64,000 bases of DNA from an uncultured Schlesneria sp. (GTDB lineage Bacteria; Planctomycetota; Planctomycetia; Planctomycetales; Planctomycetaceae). The stretch spans positions 1 to 64,000 of the forward strand of contig CAIOKO010000176.1 in NCBI GenBank assembly GCA_903858935.1. Direction: 5' to 3'. Positions within the stretch are counted from its first letter, which is position 1, and every line of letters starts with the position of its first letter. Under the pieces are notes generated by a model that saw nothing but the letters and a program-made list of their open reading frames with translations, had not been told where the DNA came from and did no database searches. Made by a program: the position numbers and the translations under genes. Of the stretch, positions 27,337 through 36,424 are shown in pieces.

Positions 27337-28887
27337 ATGTCTCAGGACCTGATTCCCGCCTTCCAGGATCTCCCTGATCGCCAAGAGAGGTATCCGGGAA
27401 CAATTCTCAGCCTCATCGCTGCTGCCGTTCTGTTGCCGGTTGCTGCGTGGGCGACTTTTGCCGCATGCCGGATTGACGTCGGGCCGGATCAGTTTGCGGT
27501 GCTCATCCGTAAAACGGGTGTTGACCTGAAAAACACGGACGAGGTCGCGCCGGATGAACAGCACAAAGGGGTGCAAAAGAAAGTCCTTACGACCGGTCGC
27601 TACTTTTATAACCCGTACGACTACGACTGGGAAATTAAACCTCTGATCGAGATCAAGACTGGGAAGCTGGGTGTGCGGGTCAGCCTGACCGGTGACGATC
27701 TGCCATACGGCGAATTTCTCGCTCAGATGACTTCCGACGACGATGCGAAAACAAAAGGGATCGTCCCCGACGTGCTGAAGCCCGGGCGATACGCAATCAA
27801 TCCCTATGTCTTCAAGGTGGAGTCGGAGCATGAGCCCGTCACAATCCCGGCCGGTTTTAAGGGGGTTGTCACGAATCTGGCCGGTCCGTTCCCGGCAGAC
27901 CCCAATGAGTTACTTGTCAAAGAGGGTGAACGAGGGGTTCAGGAACGGACGCTCGATCCAGGAACCTATTTCATTAATCCGTATGTCACCCGAATCAGCC
28001 AGGTCGACTGTCGCAGTCAACGGTTCAATCTGGCCGAGAAAAAGAACATGGGGTTTCCCTCCAAGGATGGATTCTGGGTCTCACTGGATGGCCGCATTGA
28101 ATTTCACATCAGTCCTGACAAGGCCGCGGAAGTCTTCGTCACTTACAACGAGGATTCTAATGGCGATCTGATCGACGAAGAGATCGTGCGTAAAATTATT
28201 CTTCCGAACGCTCGCGCCATCTGTCGTATGGAAGGAGCCAAGAAGCTTGGTCGCGACTTCATTCAGGGTGAAACGGCGATGTCGTTCCAAAAGGAATTCG
28301 AAACGTCAATGAGATCCTCATGCAACAAACTGGGGGTCGAGATCGTGCAGGCCTTGATTATTCGCATTGAACCCCCCAGCCAGATCGCCGTCCCAATCAG
28401 TCTGCGGACGACGGCTGAACTGGATCAGCAGAAATTCAAACAGCAGATCACTCAGCAGGGTGAAGAGATGAAGCTGGCGGAACAGACCGAACTGGTTAAA
28501 CAAAAGCCGGCTCTGGTGAATGTGGAAAAATCGATCGTCAAGCTGACGACCGAGGCAATGCGTGAGCAGGAAGTTGCCGTGACGAAAGCAAATCAGGAAC
28601 TGGCTGTTGCCAAGCTAAAGCTTGACGCGGCTAAAGATGAAGCGGCGGCGATCCTTTCCAAGGGGGAAGGGGACGCAGAAGTGATCAAGTTGGATAATGC
28701 GGCAGAAGCCTCCGGCTGGAAACGATCGGTCGAAGCGTTTGGAAAGAACGGAGCCCAGTACGCTCAGTATGTGCTCTATCAGAAAATTTCGTCGGCCTAT
28801 CGATCAATCATGGTCAATACGGCTGATAGCCCAATCATGAAGATTTTTGAATCATTGCAAGAACCCGTGAAAGACTTGTCGAAGTAA
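27337..28887 (+). CDS. SPFH (band 7) membrane protein with three repeat modules
   Basis: This 516-residue protein has a membrane helix (about residues 22-44), then three repeats of a G-V-x-x-x-x-L-x-x-G-x-Y-x-x-N-P-Y module at about 78-94, 141-157 and 200-216. An SPFH domain follows (about 235-360), then a long Glu/Ala/Lys helix (about 360-455) and a globular tail. Flotillin-family proteins form oligomeric membrane scaffolds. Three beta modules, an SPFH shoulder and a helix match the order seen in major vault protein. The stop overlaps the start of a paralogue (TAATG), so they are translationally coupled. A cage structure is my inference. Confidence 0.8.
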   Translation: MSQDLIPAFQDLPDRQERYPGTILSLIAAAVLLPVAAWATFAACRIDVGPDQFAVLIRKTGVDLKNTDEVAPDEQHKGVQKKVLTTGRYFYNPYDYDWEIKPLIEIKTGKLGVRVSLTGDDLPYGEFLAQMTSDDDAKTKGIVPDVLKPGRYAINPYVFKVESEHEPVTIPAGFKGVVTNLAGPFPADPNELLVKEGERGVQERTLDPGTYFINPYVTRISQVDCRSQRFNLAEKKNMGFPSKDGFWVSLDGRIEFHISPDKAAEVFVTYNEDSNGDLIDEEIVRKIILPNARAICRMEGAKKLGRDFIQGETAMSFQKEFETSMRSSCNKLGVEIVQALIIRIEPPSQIAVPISLRTTAELDQQKFKQQITQQGEEMKLAEQTELVKQKPALVNVEKSIVKLTTEAMREQEVAVTKANQELAVAKLKLDAAKDEAAAILSKGEGDAEVIKLDNAAEASGWKRSVEAFGKNGAQYAQYVLYQKISSAYRSIMVNTADSPIMKIFESLQEPVKDLSK

Positions 28888-30572
28888 TGATTCAGCAACA
28901 CAAAAGAGGCACCATGTCAGTTCCTTCAGGCAGTTCACGATCGCTCGTTTCATTGGCATTTGCCGCGGCGATCCTGACGGCAATTGGATACGAGTTTTTT
29001 CAATGGACTTATTGTTACTGGTATGTCGATAAAGGCTATTCCCTTTTGTTGACGTACAAAGGCCCCCCCTTGCCAATCTGGGGGCTTGACCTGGACGCGG
29101 CTCCCGAAGGCCAGTTGGCCGAAGTCGATGACCACGGCCACCCTAAACAAAAAGGGATTCTCGCTCAGATGGTCGGTCCCGGCCGGCATTTCTATTTTCC
29201 ACTCTTCTGGGAATGCGAAAAGGTTCCTGATGTCGTGGTTGAACCAGGTAGTGTTGCCATCGTCATCAGCCGGGTTGGCAAGAAGCAGGCAGCGGGTCAG
29301 TTCCTGGTTGATGGTGACATCGGTCAGACGGAATATCGCGGAACGATGCGGAAGCTGCTGGGGCCAGGGCGTTATCGGATAAATCCCAAGGCCTACGAAG
29401 TGACTCTGATTAAGGGTGAGGAAGTCAAAAAGGCGGAAGGACAGGCGAAGCGGTCCGGCTGGGTGCTGATCAAACCGGGTTACGTCGGGGTGGTGACAAA
29501 CCTGACCGACAACCCGCTGACGAATGCTGTCACAGGAATTCAAGACAATGTCCTGCCGCCGGGGTTGTATCCCATCAACCGCGAAGAACAACAAGTTGAC
29601 GTCGTCAATGTCGGTTATCGCGAAAAAAGCATCATCGCCAAGCTAGCCACGAATGAGGAAGGCCAGATGAAACTCGATCAAAGCGGCGAACCAACAGTGC
29701 TGGACGATGGGAGCGGTTTTGAGTTCAAGTCAGATGACGGATTTCAAATCCGAATCGATTTCACCGCCATCTGGGGAGTCATGCCCAATCAGGCGGCGGA
29801 TCTGATCCGGAAATTCGGTGACGAAGAAGCGGTCGAGGACAAAGTGGTCATGCCGCAGATTGAAAGTATCTGCCAGAACCATGGACGCAAGCTGAAGGCG
29901 GCGGAATTCCTGGATGGCAAGATTCGACAGACCTATCAGACGGATGTCTCTAATGACTTCGCTCAGGTGCTTGACGGCAAAGGACTGAGCGTGCTTTATG
30001 GGCTTGTACGCAATATTTATATTCCGCAGGATGTTCGGATACCGATTCAACAAGGTTACATCGCCGATGAATTGAAGATTACTCGCGAGCAACAGCAGGT
30101 GACCGCCATGACCGAAGCGGATCTGCGCGAGGCGGAAGAAAAGGTAAAACTTCAAACCGAACAAATTCGGGTCGAAACTGAAAAGCTGGTCGCTGCCAAG
30201 CTGGCCGAAGGAAAGAAGACCGCCGCTGAGACCGTGGCGGAAACGACCAAGCTAGTCGCTGCGATTGCTGCCAAGACCGCCGAAATCGACAAGAACGCGA
30301 CGGTTTTGATCGGTACCGCGAAAGCAAAGGCCAAGACGCTGTCCGAAGAAGCCAAAGCGGAAAAGTTCCAACTGGCAGTCGAAGCATTCGGTTCGGGGCA
30401 GGCGTACAACCAGTGGGTCTTCGCTCAGGGGCTGCCGGAGGATCTTGAACTGAACCTGATCTATTCAGGCGAAGGAACTTTCTGGACCGACCTGAAAGGT
30501 TTTAGCGAAACCATGCTCGGCAAGCAGTTAAAAAATCAGCAAAAGGGATCGCAGCCAGCTCCAAACCGATAG
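28887..30572 (+). CDS. SPFH (band 7) membrane protein, paralogue of upstream gene
   Basis: The 561-residue protein parallels its upstream neighbour. It has a membrane helix (about residues 18-38), three modules ending in GPGRHFYFP (about 98-106), GPGRYRINP (about 159-167) and PPGLYPINR (about 224-232), an SPFH domain (about 275-400) and a long alanine/glutamate/lysine coiled coil (about 400-490). An in-frame ATG at 28914 is an alternative start with a nearby AGAGG. The overlap with the first gene suggests a hetero-oligomer made in fixed ratio. The cellular role is unknown. The next gene, an ABC-type ATPase, starts 82 bases later and is of a different kind. Confidence 0.8.
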   Translation: MIQQHKRGTMSVPSGSSRSLVSLAFAAAILTAIGYEFFQWTYCYWYVDKGYSLLLTYKGPPLPIWGLDLDAAPEGQLAEVDDHGHPKQKGILAQMVGPGRHFYFPLFWECEKVPDVVVEPGSVAIVISRVGKKQAAGQFLVDGDIGQTEYRGTMRKLLGPGRYRINPKAYEVTLIKGEEVKKAEGQAKRSGWVLIKPGYVGVVTNLTDNPLTNAVTGIQDNVLPPGLYPINREEQQVDVVNVGYREKSIIAKLATNEEGQMKLDQSGEPTVLDDGSGFEFKSDDGFQIRIDFTAIWGVMPNQAADLIRKFGDEEAVEDKVVMPQIESICQNHGRKLKAAEFLDGKIRQTYQTDVSNDFAQVLDGKGLSVLYGLVRNIYIPQDVRIPIQQGYIADELKITREQQQVTAMTEADLREAEEKVKLQTEQIRVETEKLVAAKLAEGKKTAAETVAETTKLVAAIAAKTAEIDKNATVLIGTAKAKAKTLSEEAKAEKFQLAVEAFGSGQAYNQWVFAQGLPEDLELNLIYSGEGTFWTDLKGFSETMLGKQLKNQQKGSQPAPNR

Positions 30573-30654
30573 AAGAGTCTGCTATGGTTAATGACGGGCG
30601 CAATACGCCATTAATAAATCAGCTCGGGGACGGTTTGTATTGGGGAATTTGGTC

Positions 30655-31845
30655 GTGTCTGATAATTCAAAATCGTTCCTGATTTCTCAGTTGATCCCAA
30701 GAAATTTTCTTTCATTCGGCTCAGACAATCCGGGAATCGAACTCCAGTCACTGAATCTAATCATCGGCCCAAACGGCAGCGGAAAATCTAATCTAATCGA
30801 AGCCATCAGCCTGATGCGAGCTGCGCCCAAGGAATTTCGGGAGGTTACCCGAAAAGGTGGGGGCGTTGCGGAATGGATCTGGAAAGGTGCGGCCCAATGT
30901 CCTGCTTCAGTTGAATGGGTCATCAACAAACCCGACAGGCTAAGAGGCATCAGGCATTTCATGTCATTTCACTCTGTTTCACAAGGTTTTTCTTTGCAAG
31001 ATGAACGCGTAGAAGAAAGTGAGCCGCGCAACGACTTCAACGACGACGTCTATTTCTTTTATCGCTATCAGCATGGGTCGCCGGTCGTCAACCGGCTGAC
31101 CGAGGGAAAACGAGGACTCGGAAAGGAAACTATTGAACCTGATCGTTCAATTCTCGCCCAACTTCGTGACTCAGAAATGTATCCCGAGCTTGCCTGGTTG
31201 GCGCAGAACTATGAAAAGATCCGGATCTATCGGGAATGGACCTTTGGAAGGAACGCAGTGTTTCGCGAACCGCAAAAGGCAGACATCCGAAATGATAGGC
31301 TCGAGGAAGACTTTTCCAATCTTGGACTTTTTTTGAATCGCTTGAAAACTCGTCATCCTGCGGCAAAAAAGGCGATTATCTCAGGGCTCCAAGATTTTTA
31401 TGAGGGGTTTTCAGACTTCGAGGTTTCAATCGAAGGGGGCTCGGTACAAGTTTTTTTCACAGAAGGGGATTTCGTGATTCCTGCGACGCGGCTGTCCGAC
31501 GGAACTCTGCGTTACCTGTGTCTCCTGGCCATTCTTTGTGATCCGACACCGCCTCCGTTAGTCTGCATCGAAGAACCAGAACTCGGACTGCATCCTGATA
31601 TCCTTCCAACACTTGCTGACCTGCTGAAATCAGCAGCCGAGCGAACGCAAGTCATCGTCACCACTCACTCGGACGTATTGGTTGATGCAATGACCGACTG
31701 TCCCGATGTCGTCATTGTCTGTGAAAAGCACGAAGGCCAAACGGAAATGAATCGATTGTCTCGAAGCGAAGTCGATGTCTGGCTGGAAAAATATCGACTT
31801 GGACAATTGTGGATCGATGGCGAAATCGGAGGGAAACGCTGGTGA
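30655..31845 (+). CDS. ABC-type AAA ATPase (AAA_21/RecF-like), defence-system type
   Basis: This ATPase of about 396 residues has an SMC/RecF-like ABC fold. Walker A is GPNGSGKS (residues 38-45). The signature region is LSDGTLRYL. Walker B with D-loop is VCIEEPELGLHP (about 303-314), and the switch His is in TTHSDVL (about 338). Proteins of this type pair with TOPRIM-fold effectors in split OLD-like systems such as PARIS (AriA) and the RloA/RloB (AbiL) pairs. Here the partner is DUF4276, translated from an overlapping GTG. I use the GTG at 30655 because GGGGA lies eight bases upstream; an in-frame TTG at 30640 is an alternative. Confidence 0.85.
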   Translation: MSDNSKSFLISQLIPRNFLSFGSDNPGIELQSLNLIIGPNGSGKSNLIEAISLMRAAPKEFREVTRKGGGVAEWIWKGAAQCPASVEWVINKPDRLRGIRHFMSFHSVSQGFSLQDERVEESEPRNDFNDDVYFFYRYQHGSPVVNRLTEGKRGLGKETIEPDRSILAQLRDSEMYPELAWLAQNYEKIRIYREWTFGRNAVFREPQKADIRNDRLEEDFSNLGLFLNRLKTRHPAAKKAIISGLQDFYEGFSDFEVSIEGGSVQVFFTEGDFVIPATRLSDGTLRYLCLLAILCDPTPPPLVCIEEPELGLHPDILPTLADLLKSAAERTQVIVTTHSDVLVDAMTDCPDVVIVCEKHEGQTEMNRLSRSEVDVWLEKYRLGQLWIDGEIGGKRW

Positions 31846-32462
31846 ACGCCTCGATTTACATTGAAGGTGGTGCGAGTGGTCCGAACTCAAAGTACTTAAA
31901 TACTAAGTGCCAGGAGGCGTTTCACAAGTTGCTGGACAAGATGGGATTCACGGGAAGGAAACCTCATCTTGTCGCGTGTGGCGGACGACAGAATGTTTTC
32001 GACAGATTTTGTACAAAAATGAAAACGACTTCCGCAGAATACGTCGCAATGTGGATCGATAGCGAAGAGCCGATGCAGGACCCCGAAAAAGCGTGGCAAC
32101 ATCTGGCAGCAGTCACCACGGTCGGACCTTGGACAAAACCCGCTAGCGCCGACGACGATCAGGTGTTATTCATGACAACCTGTATGGAGACGTGGATTGC
32201 CACAGATCGCAATACGCTTATTTCACATTACGGCAAAGCTCTCCAGGAAAAACATTTGCCTTCTTTGAATAATCTTGAAAACTTGGGCAGGCATACCGTT
32301 CAGAATCAACTTACTCAAGCGACCAAAAGCTGTGACAAGCCTTACGCCAAAGGCGAATCGTCTTTCGAAATCTTGTCTAAATTGGACAACGACGAATTGC
32401 GAAAACACTTGAAAAGCTTCAGGCGCATTGAGCGTATTCTCGAAAGTCGGCTAAAAAAATAA
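31842..32462 (+). CDS. DUF4276 (TOPRIM-like) protein, probable effector
   Basis: This 206-residue protein starts at a GTG that overlaps the ATPase stop (GTGA, four bases). The N-terminal IYIEGGASG holds a Glu (E8), and WIDSEEP (about residues 72-78) holds Asp and Glu. These are the expected acidic residues of a TOPRIM active site, although DSE replaces the commoner DxD. The MTTCMETWIATD motif (about 111-122) is typical of DUF4276. Such proteins sit beside AAA_21 ATPases and are thought to act as nucleases or nucleotide-acting effectors, but no activity is shown here. The C terminus is lysine/arginine-rich. Confidence 0.8.
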   Translation: MNASIYIEGGASGPNSKYLNTKCQEAFHKLLDKMGFTGRKPHLVACGGRQNVFDRFCTKMKTTSAEYVAMWIDSEEPMQDPEKAWQHLAAVTTVGPWTKPASADDDQVLFMTTCMETWIATDRNTLISHYGKALQEKHLPSLNNLENLGRHTVQNQLTQATKSCDKPYAKGESSFEILSKLDNDELRKHLKSFRRIERILESRLKK

Positions 32463-32482
32463 GCTCGCGAAGCGCGATCAAA

Positions 32483-32746
32483 ATGGACTGGATCTATTTC
32501 GCCGCTGCATTTGTCTCAATCGGTCTGTTTTGTCTGTGGGGGGCATTGTGCGTTCTCTGTATTGGCGGCTGGTTGGTTCATCGTCAGAGGCGACCGCCCC
32601 TGACCGAACAACAAGAACGCTCCATGCGCGAAGTTCAAATTCCCGGAATCACGTGGCGTGATCCTTGGTGGTGGATCTTCGTATTTTTCTGCTGGCCCGT
32701 TCTGGTTGCATTGATGCTTGATCACCGCTGGCAACGCGGTAAATGA
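32483..32746 (+). CDS. Small two-span membrane protein after the DUF4276 gene
   Basis: The 87-residue protein has a hydrophobic N-terminal helix (about residues 2-31), a basic loop and a second tryptophan-rich helix (about 60-79). It starts 20 bases after the DUF4276 stop, with a weak ribosome site, and could be a third member of the cassette, for example a membrane partner or effector. It is also possible that it is an unrelated neighbour. Its stop lies directly against the truncated vapC remnant on the other strand. No family is recognised. Confidence 0.6.
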   Translation: MDWIYFAAAFVSIGLFCLWGALCVLCIGGWLVHRQRRPPLTEQQERSMREVQIPGITWRDPWWWIFVFFCWPVLVALMLDHRWQRGK

Positions 32747-32786
32747 TGTACCAGAGAAACACGTGCGTATCGAAAAGAATTCTCAT
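32747..32786 (-). pseudogene. Truncated VapC-like PIN toxin, first 13 codons
   Basis: On the minus strand an ATG at 32786 starts MRILFDTHVFLWY, the standard opening of a PIN-domain toxin with its first catalytic Asp at position 6. From about 32747 the frame enters the antisense of the neighbouring membrane-protein gene and the PIN homology ends. The rest of the toxin is missing. The cut end therefore coincides with the end of the upstream cassette. Confidence 0.65.
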
Positions 32787-33012
32787 TTTCCCTCAAAATC
32801 TCGTCCGGCAACGGCGAATCGAAATCGTCAGGAACCACGAAGTCTCCGACGCAGAGTCCGATAGGGCGGGGCGAGAGACGACCAGTTTCAATTGATCACA
32901 ATTCAGCGACCGGTCGGCCATCACGTAAAAGCAGAAACGATTCCCCGCCTTCGATTCGGACGAAGAGTTGCTCCGTGTTCTGCTGCAATTCTTGAATGTT
33001 GATTGTACTCAT
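32787..33012 (-). pseudogene. Phd/VapB-like antitoxin with in-frame TGA
   Basis: An ATG at 33012 opens MSTINIQELQQ...RDGRPVAEL, a Phd/YefM-type N-terminal domain of 38 residues, and is closed by TGA at 32896-32898. The same frame continues after the stop with SIETGRLSP...DFVVPDDFDSPLPDEIL. This is the classical toxin-binding tail of such antitoxins and runs up to the vapC start. Thus the gene is whole except for a single nonsense codon. With the toxin truncated, there is no selection to keep it. Confidence 0.7.
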
Positions 33013-33176
33013 GAAGATGATGATAACAATTTCCTGAACGGAAATGAGGCTTCTTTGGCGATCGAAAATCCTGAACGTCGCCGCAGGCTTTCACCGATGC
33101 CGCTTGTTCCGTAGAGTGTGTCGGTCGGATTTGGTGGTTTTGGGAAACATTGGAATTTTCATAGGGTTGATGCGCG

Positions 33177-34250
33177 GTGCAAGCTCATATCGTTTTGTTG
33201 CCTGGTGATGGGATTGGTCCGGAAGTGGTCGCTCAGGGTGAGCGCGTGTTGCTGGAGATCGGCAAACGATTCGGACATACATTCCGATTCAGCACTCATT
33301 CCATCGGAGGTTGTGCGATTGACCAGTGTGGTAATCCACTTCCCGATGATACGCTTGTGGCTTGCAAAGCATCACAGGCAGTGCTGCTGGGTGCCGTTGG
33401 TGGTCCGAAGTGGGACGATCCGAATGCCAAGACTCGGCCGGAAGCGGGACTGCTGAAGATCCGCAAAGAACTGGGACTGTTTGCCAACCTGCGTCCAATC
33501 TTCGTATCGCCGCATCTGGTGTCGGCATCGCCGCTCAAGACGGAAATTGTTTCCGGTACCGATATCCTGTTTTTCCGTGAACTGACTGGCGGGATCTATT
33601 TCGGTCCTTCTGGCAAAGAAACGATTGACGGTGGCGAATCGGCACATAACACGATGGTCTACAGCACTTATGAAGTGGAGCGAATCGTTCGGTTGGCCGG
33701 TGAAGCGGCCCGCGGTCGACGCAAGAAAGTGACCTCGGTTGATAAAGCCAACGTTCTGGAAGTTTCGCGACTGTGGCGAAAGACTTTCGAACGGGTCATG
33801 AAGACCGAATTCCCCGATGTCCAGTTTGAAAATGTGCTGGTCGATGCCATGGCGATGCATCTGATTTCCAAACCACGCAGCTTTGACGTCGTGGTGACGG
33901 AGAACTTATTCGGTGATATCCTGACCGACGAAGGCTCGATGCTCCCCGGTTCGATGGGAATGCTTCCGTCGGCGTCGATTGGTTCATCCGGGCCAGGTCT
34001 TTACGAACCGATTCACGGGTCCGCACCGGATATTGCAGGGAAGGGGATTGCGAACCCTTTAGCGACGATCCTGGCGGCGGCGATGCTGTTGCGTCATTCG
34101 TTGAAGCTGGAATCCGAAGCCGTTGTGATCGAAAAAGCTGTCGATCGAGTTCTGGCCAAGGGACACAGAACGGCTGACCTGGCGGGTGGTGGTTCCAGCG
34201 TGGGAACCGCTGAGATGGGATCACTTGTGATCGCCGAACTCTCGGCGTAA
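33177..34250 (+). CDS. leuB: 3-isopropylmalate dehydrogenase
   Basis: LeuB oxidises and decarboxylates (2R,3S)-3-isopropylmalate in leucine synthesis. The 357-residue protein starts at GTG with [11 protein letters not shown]. It carries [13 protein letters not shown], '[10 protein letters not shown]', the substrate Lys and Tyr in '[10 protein letters not shown]', the metal-binding Asps in the '[17 protein letters not shown]' region, and the NAD-binding loop [12 protein letters not shown]. The Leu-rich phosphate-free [13 protein letters not shown] region supports isopropylmalate rather than isocitrate. It stands alone, with no leuCD nearby. It converges with the secreted protein gene at 34310. 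Confidence 0.94.
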   Translation: MQAHIVLLPGDGIGPEVVAQGERVLLEIGKRFGHTFRFSTHSIGGCAIDQCGNPLPDDTLVACKASQAVLLGAVGGPKWDDPNAKTRPEAGLLKIRKELGLFANLRPIFVSPHLVSASPLKTEIVSGTDILFFRELTGGIYFGPSGKETIDGGESAHNTMVYSTYEVERIVRLAGEAARGRRKKVTSVDKANVLEVSRLWRKTFERVMKTEFPDVQFENVLVDAMAMHLISKPRSFDVVVTENLFGDILTDEGSMLPGSMGMLPSASIGSSGPGLYEPIHGSAPDIAGKGIANPLATILAAAMLLRHSLKLESEAVVIEKAVDRVLAKGHRTADLAGGGSSVGTAEMGSLVIAELSA

Positions 34251-34275
34251 GTCCCGATCAAATACGAACTCATTC

Positions 34276-34301
34276 CGGGAGGGGGAAGCATCTCCCTCCC
34301 G
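34276..34301. terminator. Hairpin between convergent genes
   Basis: An 11-bp stem (34276-34286 with 34291-34301, one G-T pair) closes an agca tetraloop. It lies between the leuB stop and the stop of the convergent secreted-protein gene, where a shared terminator is expected. No strong T run follows on either strand. Confidence 0.55.
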
Positions 34302-34309
34302 TCCACGTT

Positions 34310-35812
34310 CTATCTTGGGCTGATCGTCGGGGTTTCGACATCCATGATCTGAGCGCTGGGGCGTGACAGGTCGACTGAGATCGGCTGTGATGTTTCCGCC
34401 TTGCCGATATTTCCTGCAGCATCGCGGACCATGATGCGAACGTAAAACTGGAAGGGCATCCCTTGCCCGACGATCCATTCGTATTCGCCGTTGCGATCTT
34501 CTTTCCAACCGCTGATTGGTTCCCACGGACCTGTTCGACTTGATGCATAGTACAGCGATATCGGTTTGTCAGACGGGTGGTCTTCCTTCACTTTCCAGCG
34601 GATTGTCAGCCGGTTGAAGTTGGCTCCTTTTCCCTGTTGAATCGGTAGCAATTCGACTTCGGGAGCGGTCTGGTCAACGGCGATGACGATCGAGGGAGGA
34701 TCGCCGGGGACAGGGGGATCGTTCGATAATCCGGCTCCGCTGCGAACTCGAATCGCAAACCCGTATTCTCCGTCGCGAGGAACTTCGACGTCAAAGGGGC
34801 TCTTCTGGTCAGGATCGTCACCGTACTTGTACCACTTGCGTCCGTTATCTTCCGTGATGAAAAGTTCAACTGCGCTAACGCCCGATGGACCGACATCGTC
34901 TAACTTGTAACCAACGTGAAACTGACGTGAGGTGACAAACCGTTGTCGGCTGTGACTCCGATGAGGCAATGGTGGGGCTTCGGTGGTTTGCCTCCGTTGT
35001 GAAACAAGCTTATGCGGCGAGTCCTTGACCCCTTCCTCACCCACGACGGGATCGGGAATCGCGATTGTAGAGACGCTGCTGTTGATCGTGGCTCGACCGA
35101 CATCCTCATCACCTGGCTTGGTGGCGATTTTCCCCTGTGGAATCTGACGCTGCTTCAGCGGTGGATAGTTCGCGGCGTCGACATCGGCCTGCGTCCGGGC
35201 GTTCGCCACGTTGCCGGCCAGATCGGAAATACTGCCTCGGACAGATACGACGCCACTCTTTCCGATCATCCACGAGGTTTCGCCTCGAGAGCGTGGAGCA
35301 ACATCAAGCGACTGCCAGTCCTTGGAATCGGCGGCCAGGTATTCCAGTTTGAGCGTGTTAATATCGAGGTTTGTATCGCTGGCTCGCCAGCGAAGTTGAA
35401 CTTTTCCCACGTCCGTCTGTTGAACTGACATGTCGAGCATGGGGGTCGTGTTATCGACAACCACGATTAACCCGGTTTCATAGGAACCGCGCGGCGGATG
35501 CAGTTGACCTTGTCCGTCCAGTGTTTTGACAGAGAACCAGTATTCTCCCTCACCCGAACACGTGTATTCGAACTTCCCGCCATCGGGTAGAAGAGTCTGA
35601 GCAAGCTCCCAGGTTTCACCCTGATTTTGGGAAACGTGAAGTTGAATTTCACGAGCGCTCATCTTCTTAAGCGCGGCGGCATCGAATTTGAAGGGGATGC
35701 GGAACTTGGTCTTACTCGTATGCGTCGGCTTGGGCAACGTCGCTCCCCAGGCAGAAGTCTGCCCCAGCAGCAGCCCGGCGATTAAAGCCAACGTTCCGAG
35801 TCGACCGTCCAT
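34310..35812 (-). CDS. Secreted protein with Ig-like repeats
   Basis: This 500-residue protein has a signal peptide (about residues 1-23, ending SAWG). The frame runs upstream to 35911, but the ATG at 35812 has GGAG seven bases before it. Several regions have the pattern 'VELLPIQQGKG...LTIRWKVKEDHPSDKPISLYY', repeated with 'DNTTPMLDM...KVQLRWRASDTNLDINTLKL' and 'IQLHVSQNQGETW...EYWFSVKTLDG'. Such Ig-like or fibronectin-like segments are used for surface adhesion. I recognise no enzyme. The gene is single and converges with leuB. Confidence 0.7.
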   Translation of the reverse strand: MDGRLGTLALIAGLLLGQTSAWGATLPKPTHTSKTKFRIPFKFDAAALKKMSAREIQLHVSQNQGETWELAQTLLPDGGKFEYTCSGEGEYWFSVKTLDGQGQLHPPRGSYETGLIVVVDNTTPMLDMSVQQTDVGKVQLRWRASDTNLDINTLKLEYLAADSKDWQSLDVAPRSRGETSWMIGKSGVVSVRGSISDLAGNVANARTQADVDAANYPPLKQRQIPQGKIATKPGDEDVGRATINSSVSTIAIPDPVVGEEGVKDSPHKLVSQRRQTTEAPPLPHRSHSRQRFVTSRQFHVGYKLDDVGPSGVSAVELFITEDNGRKWYKYGDDPDQKSPFDVEVPRDGEYGFAIRVRSGAGLSNDPPVPGDPPSIVIAVDQTAPEVELLPIQQGKGANFNRLTIRWKVKEDHPSDKPISLYYASSRTGPWEPISGWKEDRNGEYEWIVGQGMPFQFYVRIMVRDAAGNIGKAETSQPISVDLSRPSAQIMDVETPTISPR

Positions 35813-36424
35813 GACGGAACTCCAAAATCCATTTTTGGTCAAGTTAGAGGGGCCGCGTTTATCGGCCCCCGAGTCAACTCGCTGACGAATACAGTCGAAA
35901 GTCTGCCCCACATCCTCGTACTAAACAGCCTGGTCAATCAACGATCAACTTTTGCTGTCAAAAAACTCATACGTGGTATTCTCGTCAGAGTCATCCATTA
36001 TCGCTATCGACGGAATTCGCAGAACGACTTGAACGACCAGGCGGCAAATACGCGGAACTGGATAAGCCGCGGCGACAATGCCGCATGGTTTAAATTGCCG
36101 AAGTTATAGATCGGCAGATTTCGCCATTCGACGCCAAAACCGGGCCTGAGAATTGAAGAATTCGGCCGATTGCAAAACGTAAATCGGAGGCTGATTTTTG
36201 TTAAAAACGAAAACGAAGAGAAAGGGTTGAGGAACACTAATCTTCGCTAATTTACACTGATAAGAAAAAGGCAAAGAGGAAGCAGGTGAGGTGGAAATCG
36301 GTTAGGCAAAGAATTGTATTCTCCGAAAAATGTCTTTTCTGATCTGCGAAGATTAGTGCAGATTAGTTTTCCAGAAAATCTTACTTCTTTCGTTCTTCTG
36401 GTCTGTTGCAGCGTTTTTGTGCTG
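35813..36424. other. Intergenic stretch with inverted repeat
   Basis: About 610 bases separate two minus-strand genes. It contains no convincing coding frame and has lower GC than its surroundings. Two arms of an interspersed-type repeat lie at 36235-36247 and 36346-36358. The segment next to 35813 should hold the promoter of the secreted-protein gene. Confidence 0.45.
36235..36358. repeat. Inverted copies of an 'aagattagtg' interspersed repeat
   Basis: The 13-base word 'gcgaagattagtg' occurs on the plus strand at 36346-36358 and as its exact reverse complement at 36235-36247. Both copies are preceded, in their own orientation, by a 'cttttt(c)ttatc' or 'cttttctgatc' block, so the similarity extends to about 40 bases each. 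A related phrase with 'atctgtgtgaatctgtgg' lies at 62476-62495. This looks like the AT-rich interspersed repeat words that are common in planctomycete and related genomes. Confidence 0.5.
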
